Below, one piece after another: positions 1-8,215 of a stretch of DNA of 64,000 nucleotides (the first letter of the stretch is position 1; every line of letters starts with the position of its first letter). Location: NCBI GenBank assembly GCA_016208495.1, contig JACQXX010000116.1, positions 1 through 64,000 of the forward strand, written 5' to 3'. The position numbers and the translations under genes are program-made. The notes below the pieces were generated by a model. It ran no database searches and was not told where the DNA came from. It saw nothing but the letters and a program-made list of their open reading frames with translations. The DNA comes from Acidobacteriota bacterium. GTDB lineage: Bacteria > Acidobacteriota > Blastocatellia > Chloracidobacteriales > Chloracidobacteriaceae.

Positions 1-123
1 TGTCGGATTGTCAAGGAACAGATTCGGTTACAGGGCGAGGGGGTTCGGGATCTGGTGATGGAAGTTTGTGCCGCCCTTCACAATTTTCGAGTTCGGATCA
101 CACCCTGGGTTCCTATGATTTAA
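1..123 (+). CDS. Transposase C-terminal fragment (partial, DDE_Tnp_4/IS5-like)
   Basis: An open frame enters from the left edge of the window and stops at 121-123. Its last 40 residues contain RIVKEQIRLQ, DLVMEVCAALHNFRVR and a Pro-Trp close to the end. The pattern of a conserved Glu in 'VMEvC' followed by 'LHNFR' near the C-terminus is typical of DDE_Tnp_4/IS5-type transposases, as I recall the family; this is family knowledge, not a search result. Only the tail is visible, so I cannot tell whether the element is complete upstream, and I could not identify its terminal inverted repeat in the 107 bases after the stop. Confidence 0.5.
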   Translation, partial: CRIVKEQIRLQGEGVRDLVMEVCAALHNFRVRITPWVPMI

Positions 124-230
124 TCGTAATAACCTTTATTGACTATCTTGGGCGGATGTTCTGGTTTTTTGAATAGTGTAGTCTGAAGTAGTCTGCAGCT
201 TGCAGTCAAACAGGTTTGTTTTGAGGAAAT

Positions 231-1190
231 ATGAAAATTGTTATTCCAGGCGGAACCGGACAGGTTGGAACAGTTCTGGCACGAGCCTTTCAAGCTGCCG
301 GCCACGAAGTTGTCATTTTGAGTCGAACCCAGCAGCCTTCGGTGTGGCGTGTCATTACCTGGGATGCCGAAAGCCTGGGGTTGTGGGCTTCAGAACTTGA
401 CGGCGCCGATGTCGTCATCAATCTGGCAGGCAGGTCGGTCAATTGCCGGTACACGGCTGAAAACCGACGGCAAATCGTTGATTCGCGAGTCAAATCAACC
501 CAGGTCATCGGGAAGGCAATTGCCCAATGCAAAAATCCGCCGCGTGTGTGGTTACAAGCCAGTACGGCGACAATTTATGCCCATCGGTATGATGCTCCAC
601 ATGATGAGGCAACTGGAGTCATCGGGGGAACGGAACCCAGTGTGCCGGAAACGTGGCGGTTTAGCATTGATGTGGCAACCATGTGGGAAAAGGCAGCGGA
701 AGAGGCACTTATTCCAAACACCCGAAAAGTGTTGCTCCGGTCAGCGATGACGATGAGCCCGGATCGGGGAGGAGTCTTTGACGTGTTGCTTGGGCTGACG
801 CGGGGTGGATTGGGTGGGCAGTCAGGAAATGGGCGTCAATATGTTTCCTGGATTCACGATCAGGATTTTATTCGGGCGGTCAACTGGATTATCGAGCAAG
901 ACCATTTGTCAGGGCCAGTTAATCTTTCGTCCCCCAACCCCATTCCAAATGCGGAATTTATGCGAACATTGAGGAAAGCCTGGGGGATTCCGATGGGGCT
1001 ACCGGCCAGCAAATGGATGCTTGAAATCGGGGCTGTTTTTCTGCGAACCGAAACCGAACTGATTCTCAAAAGCCGTCGGGTGATACCGGGCAAGCTCCAG
1101 GAATCCGGTTTTCGCTTTCTCTTTCCAACCTGGGATGCGGCAGCCGTGGATCTTTGCCGCCGCTGGCGGGCAACTCAACCCCGCACCTGA
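231..1190 (+). CDS. TIGR01777 family NAD-dependent epimerase
   Basis: This is a 319-residue extended short-chain dehydrogenase of the TIGR01777/YfcH (SDR39U-like) type. The Rossmann nucleotide-binding motif GGTGQVG lies at residues 7-13, followed by VINLAGRSV near 67-75. The C-terminal part, from about residue 245 (NAEFMRTLRKAWG...LPASKWMLEIGA), matches the DUF1731-type tail of this family. The length is normal for it. A Shine-Dalgarno GAGGA precedes the ATG by four bases. Family members probably act on a nucleotide sugar or similar substrate, but the reaction is not established. The stop is one base from the stop of the convergent gene at 1192, so the two transcripts must run into each other. 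Confidence 0.88.
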   Translation: MKIVIPGGTGQVGTVLARAFQAAGHEVVILSRTQQPSVWRVITWDAESLGLWASELDGADVVINLAGRSVNCRYTAENRRQIVDSRVKSTQVIGKAIAQCKNPPRVWLQASTATIYAHRYDAPHDEATGVIGGTEPSVPETWRFSIDVATMWEKAAEEALIPNTRKVLLRSAMTMSPDRGGVFDVLLGLTRGGLGGQSGNGRQYVSWIHDQDFIRAVNWIIEQDHLSGPVNLSSPNPIPNAEFMRTLRKAWGIPMGLPASKWMLEIGAVFLRTETELILKSRRVIPGKLQESGFRFLFPTWDAAAVDLCRRWRATQPRT

Positions 1191-1191
1191 G

Positions 1192-1689
1192 TCATTTCGT
1201 CAATTTGCCATTTTCCGGCAAGGGCGGGACAAACTCATACCGGGCCACATCCGCATAGTTAAATGTGGTATGGCTGGAATTCAGATTACAGCGGGTTGTC
1301 CCGTTTGGAATGTCATAGAGCAAATAAAGCTCTTCACCCGTTTTGAGTCGAGAGCAATCGCTGGGAGTTGAACATCCCCGTCCGACCACCAGCAGTTTGG
1401 TTTCATCCTTGGACCACAAAATTCGCTCATTGGCAAAAGAAGGAAGGTTGTGAACGGCGTAAATCACTTTGGCTGGCTGACGATGAGTGGTGTCTTCGAG
1501 TTTTATTTCAATTTTGTGGTCGGCTTGTTTGTAGTCAATTAGTTTGGCGCGCCAGTGGCCAGTCGGGGAAAGAAAGGTGTGATCAATGGTGTAGGCAAAC
1601 TGGCTATAGATCAAGAGACCCAAGCCAACCCACACGACCAGAGTGGTGGCAACTCGTTCACGATAGGCATCAGTTTCAGCGGTCTCCAT
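1192..1689 (-). CDS. Hypothetical single-pass membrane protein
   Basis: I do not recognise this protein. The frame is open further upstream (to 1794), but the sequence GGAGG lies three bases before the ATG at 1692 and six before the ATG at 1689. I therefore take 1689, giving about 165 residues. An N-terminal segment (VATTLVVWVGLGLLIYSQFAYTI shortened here to its hydrophobic core VVWVGLGLLIY) is a likely membrane anchor or uncleaved signal. The remainder is a polar extracytoplasmic domain with three cysteines, two of them in GCSTPSDC. It is convergent with the epimerase and downstream of nothing obvious. Confidence 0.6.
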   Translation of the reverse strand: METAETDAYRERVATTLVVWVGLGLLIYSQFAYTIDHTFLSPTGHWRAKLIDYKQADHKIEIKLEDTTHRQPAKVIYAVHNLPSFANERILWSKDETKLLVVGRGCSTPSDCSRLKTGEELYLLYDIPNGTTRCNLNSSHTTFNYADVARYEFVPPLPENGKLTK

Positions 1690-1930
1690 CATTTTCCTCC
1701 AGAGGGTAAAAGAAAAAAGATTTATGACCTGGGCAAGGTGTAGCAGGTAAACGGTGGGGAATATGGGGTGAAATCCCACAAAACCTGCTCTCAAACCAGG
1801 GGTTGTCAGTACCAGTTTGAATCACAAAAAATTGTTGGGAGTTGGTAAAGAAGCCCGCATCGTACTGGAAAAACCACCTTTTCTCAATGGAAAAATTTGA
1901 AGCCCTCAGGAGTATTGAGGTTGATACCAT

Positions 1931-1970
1931 TGAAAAGAAAAATGCGGGTTGAATATACAAACCCGCATTC
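1931..1970 (-). terminator. Rho-independent terminator of the VWA-domain gene
   Basis: AATGCGGGTT (1941-1950) and AACCCGCATT (1960-1969) form a perfect 10-bp stem with a 9-base loop. Read on the minus strand, the stem is followed by TTTTTCTTTTC. It lies 32 bases past the stop of the minus-strand gene at 2002-4191. Confidence 0.85.
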
Positions 1971-2001
1971 CAATTCCGACCTGGTCTGCTTGAAGCCCTG
2001 G

Positions 2002-4191
2002 TTACTCAAGTACTTCAAAATCAATCCATTGGCTAACCGATTTGCCCTCTTTGGTGCGCACTTTATCGGTTACCGTGAGTTGGAGCACATACAGACCCGG
2101 ATCCATTTGCGTGCCAAGCTGGAGTTGCCCGCCAGTTCGGATTTGTTTCCAGTCAGTTTGTGGAGGAAACGCTATTGCACGGGGTTGTCCCTGAAAGACA
2201 AGCTGGCCATCGCGGAACAGGGTAACCTGAATTTCAAGATTTGGCTGGCGGGTTTGGGAATCAAGCTGAGGATTGAAAATGTCATACCCGTACTGCACCA
2301 CATTCCCACGTTGAATTCGACGAACAGCCGGACTGGCTTCCGGGGCGCTCCATTCAAGCTGAGTCTGAGCCAGTTGGCTGTTTGCTGAAGGCGGGGTATT
2401 GATTGCGGTGGGTTTCACTCCCGCAGCCATGATTCCCGACAGGGCAAAAATCCCCTTTTTGAGATTGGGGACTTCGACAAACTGGTTGACCGATCCAATT
2501 TGGGATGAATTGGCATCCCGGACACCAACTCGAAGCTGATACGCACCAGGGATTTTCACCGGTAAAACGACATTCTGGACTAACCCATTTTCTTTGGCGA
2601 GTTTGAGACCGTTTTCATCCAGTTCAATGGTGATTTGGCGCAATGCCTGGTCCACGATTTTATCTTCAGCCCCAATCGTGACCGAGAGAACTTCCAGCGT
2701 GGCGTTAAATCGTTTCTTGTCAGTATGTTCGACAAACTGCAAGTCATTGGCATCAACAAACAGCATTGATCGAATGTGTGGACCGGTCTCTGGTTCGTTC
2801 CCAAACATACTGGTGAGCCGGGCATGAATATTGTTGGCGACAAATGGTGAAAGCACCGCTTCCAGCAGTGGATTGACTGCTTTGGGTTGAGACTGGGCCA
2901 CCTGCTCATCAGTCACACCGAAAAAGCCGTTCCGAGAACGGACTTTCACGTCCGGTTGTTTGACCCGAACTTGAATCTTGTGAAAGGAAAGGTCAGATTT
3001 TCCATTTTGAAAGAGATCTTCGTCGGGAATAAACCCAAGCAAGTAATACCCAGCCTGATCCTTGAGAACCGTTTCGACACTTCGAGAAAAATCATTGGTG
3101 TTTTTCAGAAAGAGCCCGCCAGTTTCCTGGGCCAGAAAATTAAGTCCTTCCTGTCCGTTCCAATAATCTCCTTGACGTTGGGATAACACCTGCGCCAGTT
3201 TGCCAGGAGTGACTGAACCAGGGGAATCAGCGGCAGTAATATTGAGGGTTTGTAACCCACGGGTATCAATCGAATAAATCACCACTGACGCTCGATTGGC
3301 CAGGTCGGTCAATCGTCTGAGCAAATTGACGATTCGTCCATTGTCCCGATCACTCCCAAAAATTTGAAATCCATCTGAAAACAACATGATGGATTTTCGA
3401 CCAGGAAGGTCTTCCAATCCGCGCACAATTTGCCGAATGGCGCCAAGTGTGCCAGCCGCGAAAATTTCGGTTCGGACCTGCCCGACATCAGTTTTCACCA
3501 GGGTTGGATCATTTTTACTGCTGGTGGATTGCGAACCACCGCCAACCTTATCCAGCACACTCGGCTGGTCACGGTTGATCCCGGCGGATTCGTTCAAGGC
3601 CGCAATGGCGCTTTGACCGGCCCGACCAACTGCATTCCATCTCAGGTTATCAATGGCTGCCTGCAGTTGCCGGCGATCTGAGGTAAACCGTTGTAGCGCA
3701 CCAATGCCGGCGCCAGTTCTCAAAATTGCCACCAGATCGGTGGGGCGCATTTGTTCATTCACAAACTTTTTGAGGCTTTTACGAACTTGCGGAAAGCTCT
3801 CAAAGGAAAGTCCCAAATCGTCAACCACCAGGGCAATTGTCCGGCGGGTTTGATTTGCCGGGAGCGGTTGAGTGGGTATCGGGCCGGTGGGTGTTGCCGT
3901 GATTGATTCCGTGCTGGTGGTCAGTGATTCGGTTGCCACAAATTCAAAATTGGAGATGGTTTGCGGTTTTCCGTCAACCAGCAATTCAAAATCTTCGGCC
4001 TTCAGCGTCGGCACCACACGGCCTTTCTTATCGGTCACCACGGCATCTACCTGAACCAGCGTGGTCGAAATTCGAACGACATCATCGTCCTGTTTTGAAT
4101 CCTTTGGTGTTTGAACTGGCTTGCCAAAAGCCGTCGTCGCGCTGATTCCAATGACTACCAGCAGAACGAGTGCAAGAAAACGTTGGGGCAT
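2002..4191 (-). CDS. Secreted VWA-domain protein (VWFA-related Acidobacterial domain)
   Basis: A 729-residue protein with a clear signal peptide (residues 1-23, ending ATTAFG-K). Residues about 40-90 (RISTTLVQVDAVVTDKKG, LKAEDFELLVDGKPQTI) and the following von Willebrand A core (RRTIALVVDDLGLSFES, GRKSIMLFSDGFQIF) match TIGR03436, the VWFA-related Acidobacterial domain. The MIDAS-like motif is of the DDLGLS type rather than the classical DxSxS. The C-terminal half (about 430-729) looks like a beta-sandwich adhesion or envelope domain. GAGG lies 11 bases before the ATG. It is probably periplasmic or surface-exposed and involved in protein-protein contacts. The function of this large family is unknown. 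Confidence 0.88.
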   Translation of the reverse strand: MPQRFLALVLLVVIGISATTAFGKPVQTPKDSKQDDDVVRISTTLVQVDAVVTDKKGRVVPTLKAEDFELLVDGKPQTISNFEFVATESLTTSTESITATPTGPIPTQPLPANQTRRTIALVVDDLGLSFESFPQVRKSLKKFVNEQMRPTDLVAILRTGAGIGALQRFTSDRRQLQAAIDNLRWNAVGRAGQSAIAALNESAGINRDQPSVLDKVGGGSQSTSSKNDPTLVKTDVGQVRTEIFAAGTLGAIRQIVRGLEDLPGRKSIMLFSDGFQIFGSDRDNGRIVNLLRRLTDLANRASVVIYSIDTRGLQTLNITAADSPGSVTPGKLAQVLSQRQGDYWNGQEGLNFLAQETGGLFLKNTNDFSRSVETVLKDQAGYYLLGFIPDEDLFQNGKSDLSFHKIQVRVKQPDVKVRSRNGFFGVTDEQVAQSQPKAVNPLLEAVLSPFVANNIHARLTSMFGNEPETGPHIRSMLFVDANDLQFVEHTDKKRFNATLEVLSVTIGAEDKIVDQALRQITIELDENGLKLAKENGLVQNVVLPVKIPGAYQLRVGVRDANSSQIGSVNQFVEVPNLKKGIFALSGIMAAGVKPTAINTPPSANSQLAQTQLEWSAPEASPAVRRIQRGNVVQYGYDIFNPQLDSQTRQPNLEIQVTLFRDGQLVFQGQPRAIAFPPQTDWKQIRTGGQLQLGTQMDPGLYVLQLTVTDKVRTKEGKSVSQWIDFEVLE

Positions 4192-4208
4192 AAATGACGA
4201 GACCTCTT

Positions 4209-4314
4209 TGGGCTAAAGAAGACGGGCTGAAGAAGACGGGCTGAGGGTATTAAACCCGAAATCTTCAGCCCCGAGCCTGCGAGTCTTCAGCCCGGAGCCC
4301 GTTTTCTTCCGCCC
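4209..4314. repeat. Intergenic inverted repeat built from CTTCAGCCC / GGGCTGAAG units
   Basis: The left part repeats GAAGACGGGCTGA twice (about 4219-4244). The right part carries CTTCAGCCC at 4263-4271 and 4284-4292 followed by GGAGCCCGTTTTCTTC, so the two parts can pair. It fills the gap between the MBL-fold gene and the VWA gene. Related units occur at 6681-6733. Confidence 0.7.
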
Positions 4315-4317
4315 TAC

Positions 4318-5115
4318 CTAAAGTTCGATCCAGGGCATTGGGGTTTTTTGTTCGGCGATTTTGACGCGGTGTTCCCAGTCGTAGCTAAACAACGGCTCCC
4401 GTTGTTGGAGGGCCTGGAGGGCCGAGAGTCGGGCAATTTCCGGATGATTGTTGCTCTCGCTCAAGTGGGCCAGAATGATGTATTCGGCCTGGCCATCGAA
4501 ATCCTCTTTGAGAAAGCGGGCCATTTCGTGGTTTGAAAGGTGCCCACGCCGGCTGGCAATGCGTTGTTTCAGTGCCCAGGGGTAGGGCCCAATTTTGAGC
4601 ATATCGCTATCGTGGTTGGCTTCGAGCAAGAGCGCCTGGCAGCCACGCAATCGGTGCGCGACATGTTGTGGGATGTAGCCAAGGTCAGTCACCACGGCAA
4701 TTTTGACACCGTCGGCTTCGAAGGTGAAAATCATTGGGTCGGCGGCATCGTGGGGAACACTGACGGGTGTCACTCGAATCGTTCCAATTTCAAAGGGCAC
4801 GCTGGAATTGATTGGTTCCGCCCAGGAAATCTGGCTCTCGTCTTTTTCTTTGAGGTTCGATGCGCTTCGCGTGGCCGGGGCAATGTAGACTGGAACTCCG
4901 GTTTGTTTGGCCAGAACCGGCATGCCGCCGACGTGGTCGGCGTGTTCGTGGGTAATCACGATGGCGGTTAACTGGCTGGGCTCCTGTCCGACTTCCCGGA
5001 GTCGCCGGACCGTTTCACGAGCTGATAAACCGACATCCACCAGCAACCGGGTGGTACCGGAGATAATGAGCGTCGAGTTACCGCTGCTGCCACTGCCAAT
5101 TGAAGTAAATCGCAT
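4318..5115 (-). CDS. MBL-fold metallohydrolase, YycJ/WalJ-like
   Basis: A 265-residue metallo-beta-lactamase-fold protein. The opening MRFTSIGSGSSGNSTLI and the metal-binding THEHADH at residues 55-61 are characteristic of the YycJ/WalJ and PhnP-like subgroup. Later ligands are visible in VTDLGYIP, LLLEANHD and RGHLSNHE, in the expected order. There is no signal peptide, so it should be cytoplasmic. In Firmicutes WalJ/YycJ is linked to WalRK signalling and has been proposed to be a 5'-exonuclease. No walRK genes are nearby here, so the precise substrate cannot be inferred. No strong Shine-Dalgarno precedes the ATG. Confidence 0.88.
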   Translation of the reverse strand: MRFTSIGSGSSGNSTLIISGTTRLLVDVGLSARETVRRLREVGQEPSQLTAIVITHEHADHVGGMPVLAKQTGVPVYIAPATRSASNLKEKDESQISWAEPINSSVPFEIGTIRVTPVSVPHDAADPMIFTFEADGVKIAVVTDLGYIPQHVAHRLRGCQALLLEANHDSDMLKIGPYPWALKQRIASRRGHLSNHEMARFLKEDFDGQAEYIILAHLSESNNHPEIARLSALQALQQREPLFSYDWEHRVKIAEQKTPMPWIEL

Positions 5116-5300
5116 AGAGGGAAAAATGATGTGGATTCAAGGTGATGTGCAATCAATACCACAAAGTTATTCCCGCAATCATGTGATTCAATCGGGTTTC
5201 AGAAAATAGACCTGGTATTTTGTTGAAAAGAAATGGTTTATTTTTGTGTGTCTCGTGTATTTCGTGGTTTGTCAGTCTAAAAAATTCACAACTTCGGTCG

Positions 5301-6617
5301 TCAACTTGAGGTAATTTTCAGAAGTTTAGCGGGAATGACAGCTTTTCGGCCCGGTCCCAGGGTGAGACAGGCAATTTTACCGGTTTGAAACAGATGTTCG
5401 GCCAGATGTTTGACATCACTGGCTGTCACGGCCTTGATTTCCTGAATAATCTCTTCGGTCGTGGTGACTTTTTGATACACAATTTCCTGGCGTGCCAGGT
5501 GGGCGGCGCGGCTGGCACTTGATTCAAGGGCAAGTAAGATTCCCGTCAGCAACTGTTCGCGAGCCCGCTGGAGTTCCTCATCGCTGACTCCATCGCGAAC
5601 CAGGGCTGAAATTTCAGCCATGATCAGTTCAATGGTCCGCCGGAGATTGGCTGGTGAGACAGCGGCATAGATATTGAGGCAGCCGGCGTCGTGTACCGCG
5701 TTGACATCCGAATAAACGGTGTAGGCCAACCCTTCTTCTTCGCGAATGCGTTGAAACAACCGCGAACTGAGCCCGCCGCCCAGCACGGTTGAGAGCAGGT
5801 TGCACGTGAATCGGTAGGTGGAAAGCAGCGGCGGGGCGACGACACCCAGGATGAGATGAGCCTGTTCATAGGGCTTATTGATGGCATCAACAAACAGGGT
5901 TGGGTGGGGAAGGTCTTCATCCAAATGAGCGGTTCCGGCTGGCAGCGAGCCAAAATAGCGGTTTGCCAGCTCGACAATCTGATCGTGTTCGAGGTTTCCG
6001 GCTGCCGTGATCACAAAGTTGGCGGGTGTGAAAATCTTTTCAAAATATTGCTGAACCCCGTCGCGGGTGAACGATTCCACTGTTTCAGCCGTGCCTTCAA
6101 TTGGGCGGCCCAACCCATGGCCATCCCAAAACCGGGCCGTGAATTTTTCAAATACCAGCTCATCCGGGGTGTCTTCCACCATTTTCATTTCTTCAAGAAT
6201 GACGTTGCGTTCACGTTCCAGCTCTTCCGGATCAAACAGCGGGTTCAAAACCAGATCCGCCAGCAGGTCAAAGCCTTCAGCCAACCGATGATCGAGGGTT
6301 TGAATATGAAACCCGGTGCATTCGCGCATGGTGAAGGCATCAACGGCGCCGCCAAGATGATCGCTTTCAATGGCAATTTGACGGGTTGAGCGATTTTTCG
6401 TGCCTTTAAACAGCAAATGCTCAATAAAGTGGGTGATTCCATTGAGTTGCGGCGGTTCATGCCGGGATCCGGCCCGAAGCCAGATACCAAGCGTAACCGA
6501 CCGGATCGAGGTCATTTGTTCGGTCAGAATAACAAGGCCGTTGGGAAGTTCAGTACGGGTGGCGACGATCTGTGGTGGGGCTGGCTGAGAGGTGGTGTGA
6601 TTCAAGCGTTGAGACAT
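5301..6617 (-). CDS. M16 family zinc peptidase
   Basis: A processing-peptidase-like protein of about 438 residues. The inverted zincin motif HFIEH (H-x-x-E-H) lies about 63-67 residues from the chosen start. The downstream acidic ligand region (ERNVILEEMKMVEDTPDEL) and the C-terminal AYTVYSDVNAVHDAGCLNIYAA segment are typical of the M16B subfamily. The frame opens at a TTG at 6641. I prefer the ATG at 6617 because AAGGA directly precedes it, although the spacing is very short. There is no signal peptide. Single-copy M16B proteins of this size usually form dimers in the cytoplasm or periplasm and degrade small peptides. Confidence 0.9.
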   Translation of the reverse strand: MSQRLNHTTSQPAPPQIVATRTELPNGLVILTEQMTSIRSVTLGIWLRAGSRHEPPQLNGITHFIEHLLFKGTKNRSTRQIAIESDHLGGAVDAFTMRECTGFHIQTLDHRLAEGFDLLADLVLNPLFDPEELERERNVILEEMKMVEDTPDELVFEKFTARFWDGHGLGRPIEGTAETVESFTRDGVQQYFEKIFTPANFVITAAGNLEHDQIVELANRYFGSLPAGTAHLDEDLPHPTLFVDAINKPYEQAHLILGVVAPPLLSTYRFTCNLLSTVLGGGLSSRLFQRIREEEGLAYTVYSDVNAVHDAGCLNIYAAVSPANLRRTIELIMAEISALVRDGVSDEELQRAREQLLTGILLALESSASRAAHLARQEIVYQKVTTTEEIIQEIKAVTASDVKHLAEHLFQTGKIACLTLGPGRKAVIPAKLLKITSS

Positions 6618-6680
6618 TCCTTGTATCGTTTTGGAGTGCAAAAAATGAGTTGGTGCCGAGACGGTTGGGCGACAAGGTGA

Positions 6681-6733
6681 AGGAAACGGGCCGAAGTCTT
6701 CAGCCGTAGCCCGAAGTCTTCACCCCAAGCCCA
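6681..6733. repeat. Second CTTCAGCC/GGGC-type intergenic repeat
   Basis: GGGCCGAAGTCTTCAGCC and then GCCCGAAGTCTTCACCCC repeat a unit of about 20 bases. It is related to the inverted repeat at 4209-4314 and sits in the same kind of place, between two minus-strand genes. Confidence 0.6.
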
Positions 6734-6746
6734 GGCATCTTTCGTC

Positions 6747-7454
6747 CTAAAAGTTGATCGGTGCGTCTTCCGTGAATTGGATTTTGAGGGTTGAACCTGG
6801 TTGCAGCCGGAGGTCATTGCCCTTGGTCAGCAGGACACCTGCAAGTGCTCCCCCGCCAAGTGTTGCTGCCGCCGCTGCCCCGCCACCGCCGGCTAAAAGA
6901 ACGGTTGATGCTCCCAACCAGCCGATGCCGCCGCCACGCAGGGTGTTATCAACGGTTCGCCGCCCGCTGCGTCCACCGTTAATTTCACCGTCTTCATCGG
7001 CTTTGCGGCGCGATTCATTCACATAGTCGTCAACCGCGATCACCATTGAGGCAATCGGTTGAGTCCCGGTGTCGGTGATGATTTCATTGAATTGGATTTG
7101 AAGTGTGGCCTGACGTTGACCGACTTTCGCCGGACTGATTTGGGCAACGTAGCCTCGAAATTCAGTCCCTTTCCCAAACAGGAGCGTGCCGTTGAGGAAG
7201 AACGAGTCTTCCAGTGTTGCCGAAACTGGATCGTTGACCTCGTTCATTTTGGTATTGATGGGTGTTTGAAGTGACAATCGAAGGATGGTGCCCGAGGGAA
7301 TCACCACCGACCCACTTCGCCTGGGAGTGGGGGATGAGTCACCAGTTTCTTGCCGGTGAACGCGGCCACTTTGGCCAAAGGTGGTCGTGGGAGTTGCGCC
7401 GCCAATCAGGCACAGGATAAGCGCGGCTGATAATAAAAAAGAAAATCGTCGCAT
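6747..7454 (-). CDS. Secreted protein with glycine/alanine-rich C-terminal segment
   Basis: A 235-residue protein with a signal peptide (residues 1-27, ending TTTFG-Q). Residues about 48-130 (VVIPSGTILRLSLQTPINTKMNEVNDPVSATLEDSF shortened to its core IPSGTILRLSLQTPINTKM) form a small beta-domain of a type common in Acidobacteriota secreted proteins, where 'IPxGTxLxVxLxxxIxSKxxxxGDxFxAxL' recurs. A Gly/Ala-rich hydrophobic stretch near 178-210 resembles glycine-zipper membrane segments. The last 20 residues return to beta structure. The role is unknown; I infer an envelope protein. Confidence 0.75.
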   Translation of the reverse strand: MRRFSFLLSAALILCLIGGATPTTTFGQSGRVHRQETGDSSPTPRRSGSVVIPSGTILRLSLQTPINTKMNEVNDPVSATLEDSFFLNGTLLFGKGTEFRGYVAQISPAKVGQRQATLQIQFNEIITDTGTQPIASMVIAVDDYVNESRRKADEDGEINGGRSGRRTVDNTLRGGGIGWLGASTVLLAGGGGAAAAATLGGGALAGVLLTKGNDLRLQPGSTLKIQFTEDAPINF

Positions 7455-7650
7455 GGTGTATCTTCAACTTTCTCAAAGCAGTGTAGTGCTCAGAAATTCC
7501 GCCTTTTACAAGGCAACCTCAAGTGACTTGGGCTGATGTGTGGAATAGCTTTAGCTGACGCTGCATACTACTCCACCTTTTGTCCAGTTGTCTAAATGCT
7601 TCGGAAAAAAATGATTGGAAGGAGGGAATATGTCGTCACCCGGTTACACT

Positions 7651-8001
7651 TCAACGGTGGCGCTTTTGTTCCTTTTTTCGAGGCGCTGTTTCTTTTTTCA
7701 CAAGTGGTTTCTTCAACTGGAAATAGGCACACACCACAACACTGGCCATCATGATTGAAACAGCGATTGTCGCCCGAAGGGATTGGGTCCCTGGGATCAA
7801 AAGATAGATACCGAGCCCTAAAAACGTCCCGAGGTAGCCAAAGGAAAGTGGAATATTTCGGCCTGGGGTGTAGGATTTCCTCTGGCATTGCCGACAGGTT
7901 GCCAACCCAACTTCATTGCCATAATCCGCTGAGCGATATTTTTGAAACCAATGTACACCAGCCTGATGGCAGTGAGGACAATCAAAATAGGAAAAAGACA
8001 T
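7651..8001 (-). CDS. Small zinc-ribbon membrane protein
   Basis: 116 residues. The N-terminus carries two CxxC pairs (CPHC at about 8-11 and CRQC at about 36-39), forming a probable zinc ribbon. Two hydrophobic helices follow (LSFGYLGTFLGLGIYLLIP and ATIAVSIMMASVVVCAYF), then a Lys/Arg-rich tail. The same layout, ribbon then membrane pair, is seen in the protein at 11490-12005, so the two may be distant paralogues. No Shine-Dalgarno is visible before the ATG. Function unknown. Confidence 0.6.
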   Translation of the reverse strand: MSFSYFDCPHCHQAGVHWFQKYRSADYGNEVGLATCRQCQRKSYTPGRNIPLSFGYLGTFLGLGIYLLIPGTQSLRATIAVSIMMASVVVCAYFQLKKPLVKKETAPRKKEQKRHR

Positions 8002-8008
8002 AGGAGAG

Positions 8009-8214
8009 TGAAGTAGCGAGTAGCGAAGTAGCGAAGTAGCGAGTAGTGAGTAGCGAGTAGTGAGTAGCGAAGTAGCGAGTAATCAATCAATTGAAACCCG
8101 GTATTGAGCAATTGATTTTTTCAAAATTTGAAACAACAAACATCTCCTTCAGACTCTGGTATCTCAAATTTTTAATTGTAGTGCTACTCGCCACTCACTA
8201 CTCGCTACTCACTC
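8009..8214. repeat. Inverted repeat with heptamer-repeat arms (GTAGCGA/GTAGTGA)
   Basis: The left arm (8009-8081) is a run of GTAGCGA and GTAGTGA heptamers with occasional single-base insertions. The right arm (8183-8214) carries the complementary ACTCGCTACTCACT units. An inner pair, ATCAATTG and CAATTGAT, flanks the centre. The element fills the gap between the DUF4388 gene and the zinc-ribbon gene and ends two bases from the stop codon of the former. Confidence 0.8.
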
Positions 8215-8215
8215 T

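Noticed and set aside
7818-8111. Minus-strand frame encoding YSLLRYSLLATHYSLLRYF
   Set aside because: It is a translation of the heptamer repeat and overlaps the zinc-ribbon gene in another frame.
8009-8214. CRISPR-like array
   Set aside because: Units are 7 bp, contiguous and without spacers, so it is a tandem repeat, not a CRISPR array.
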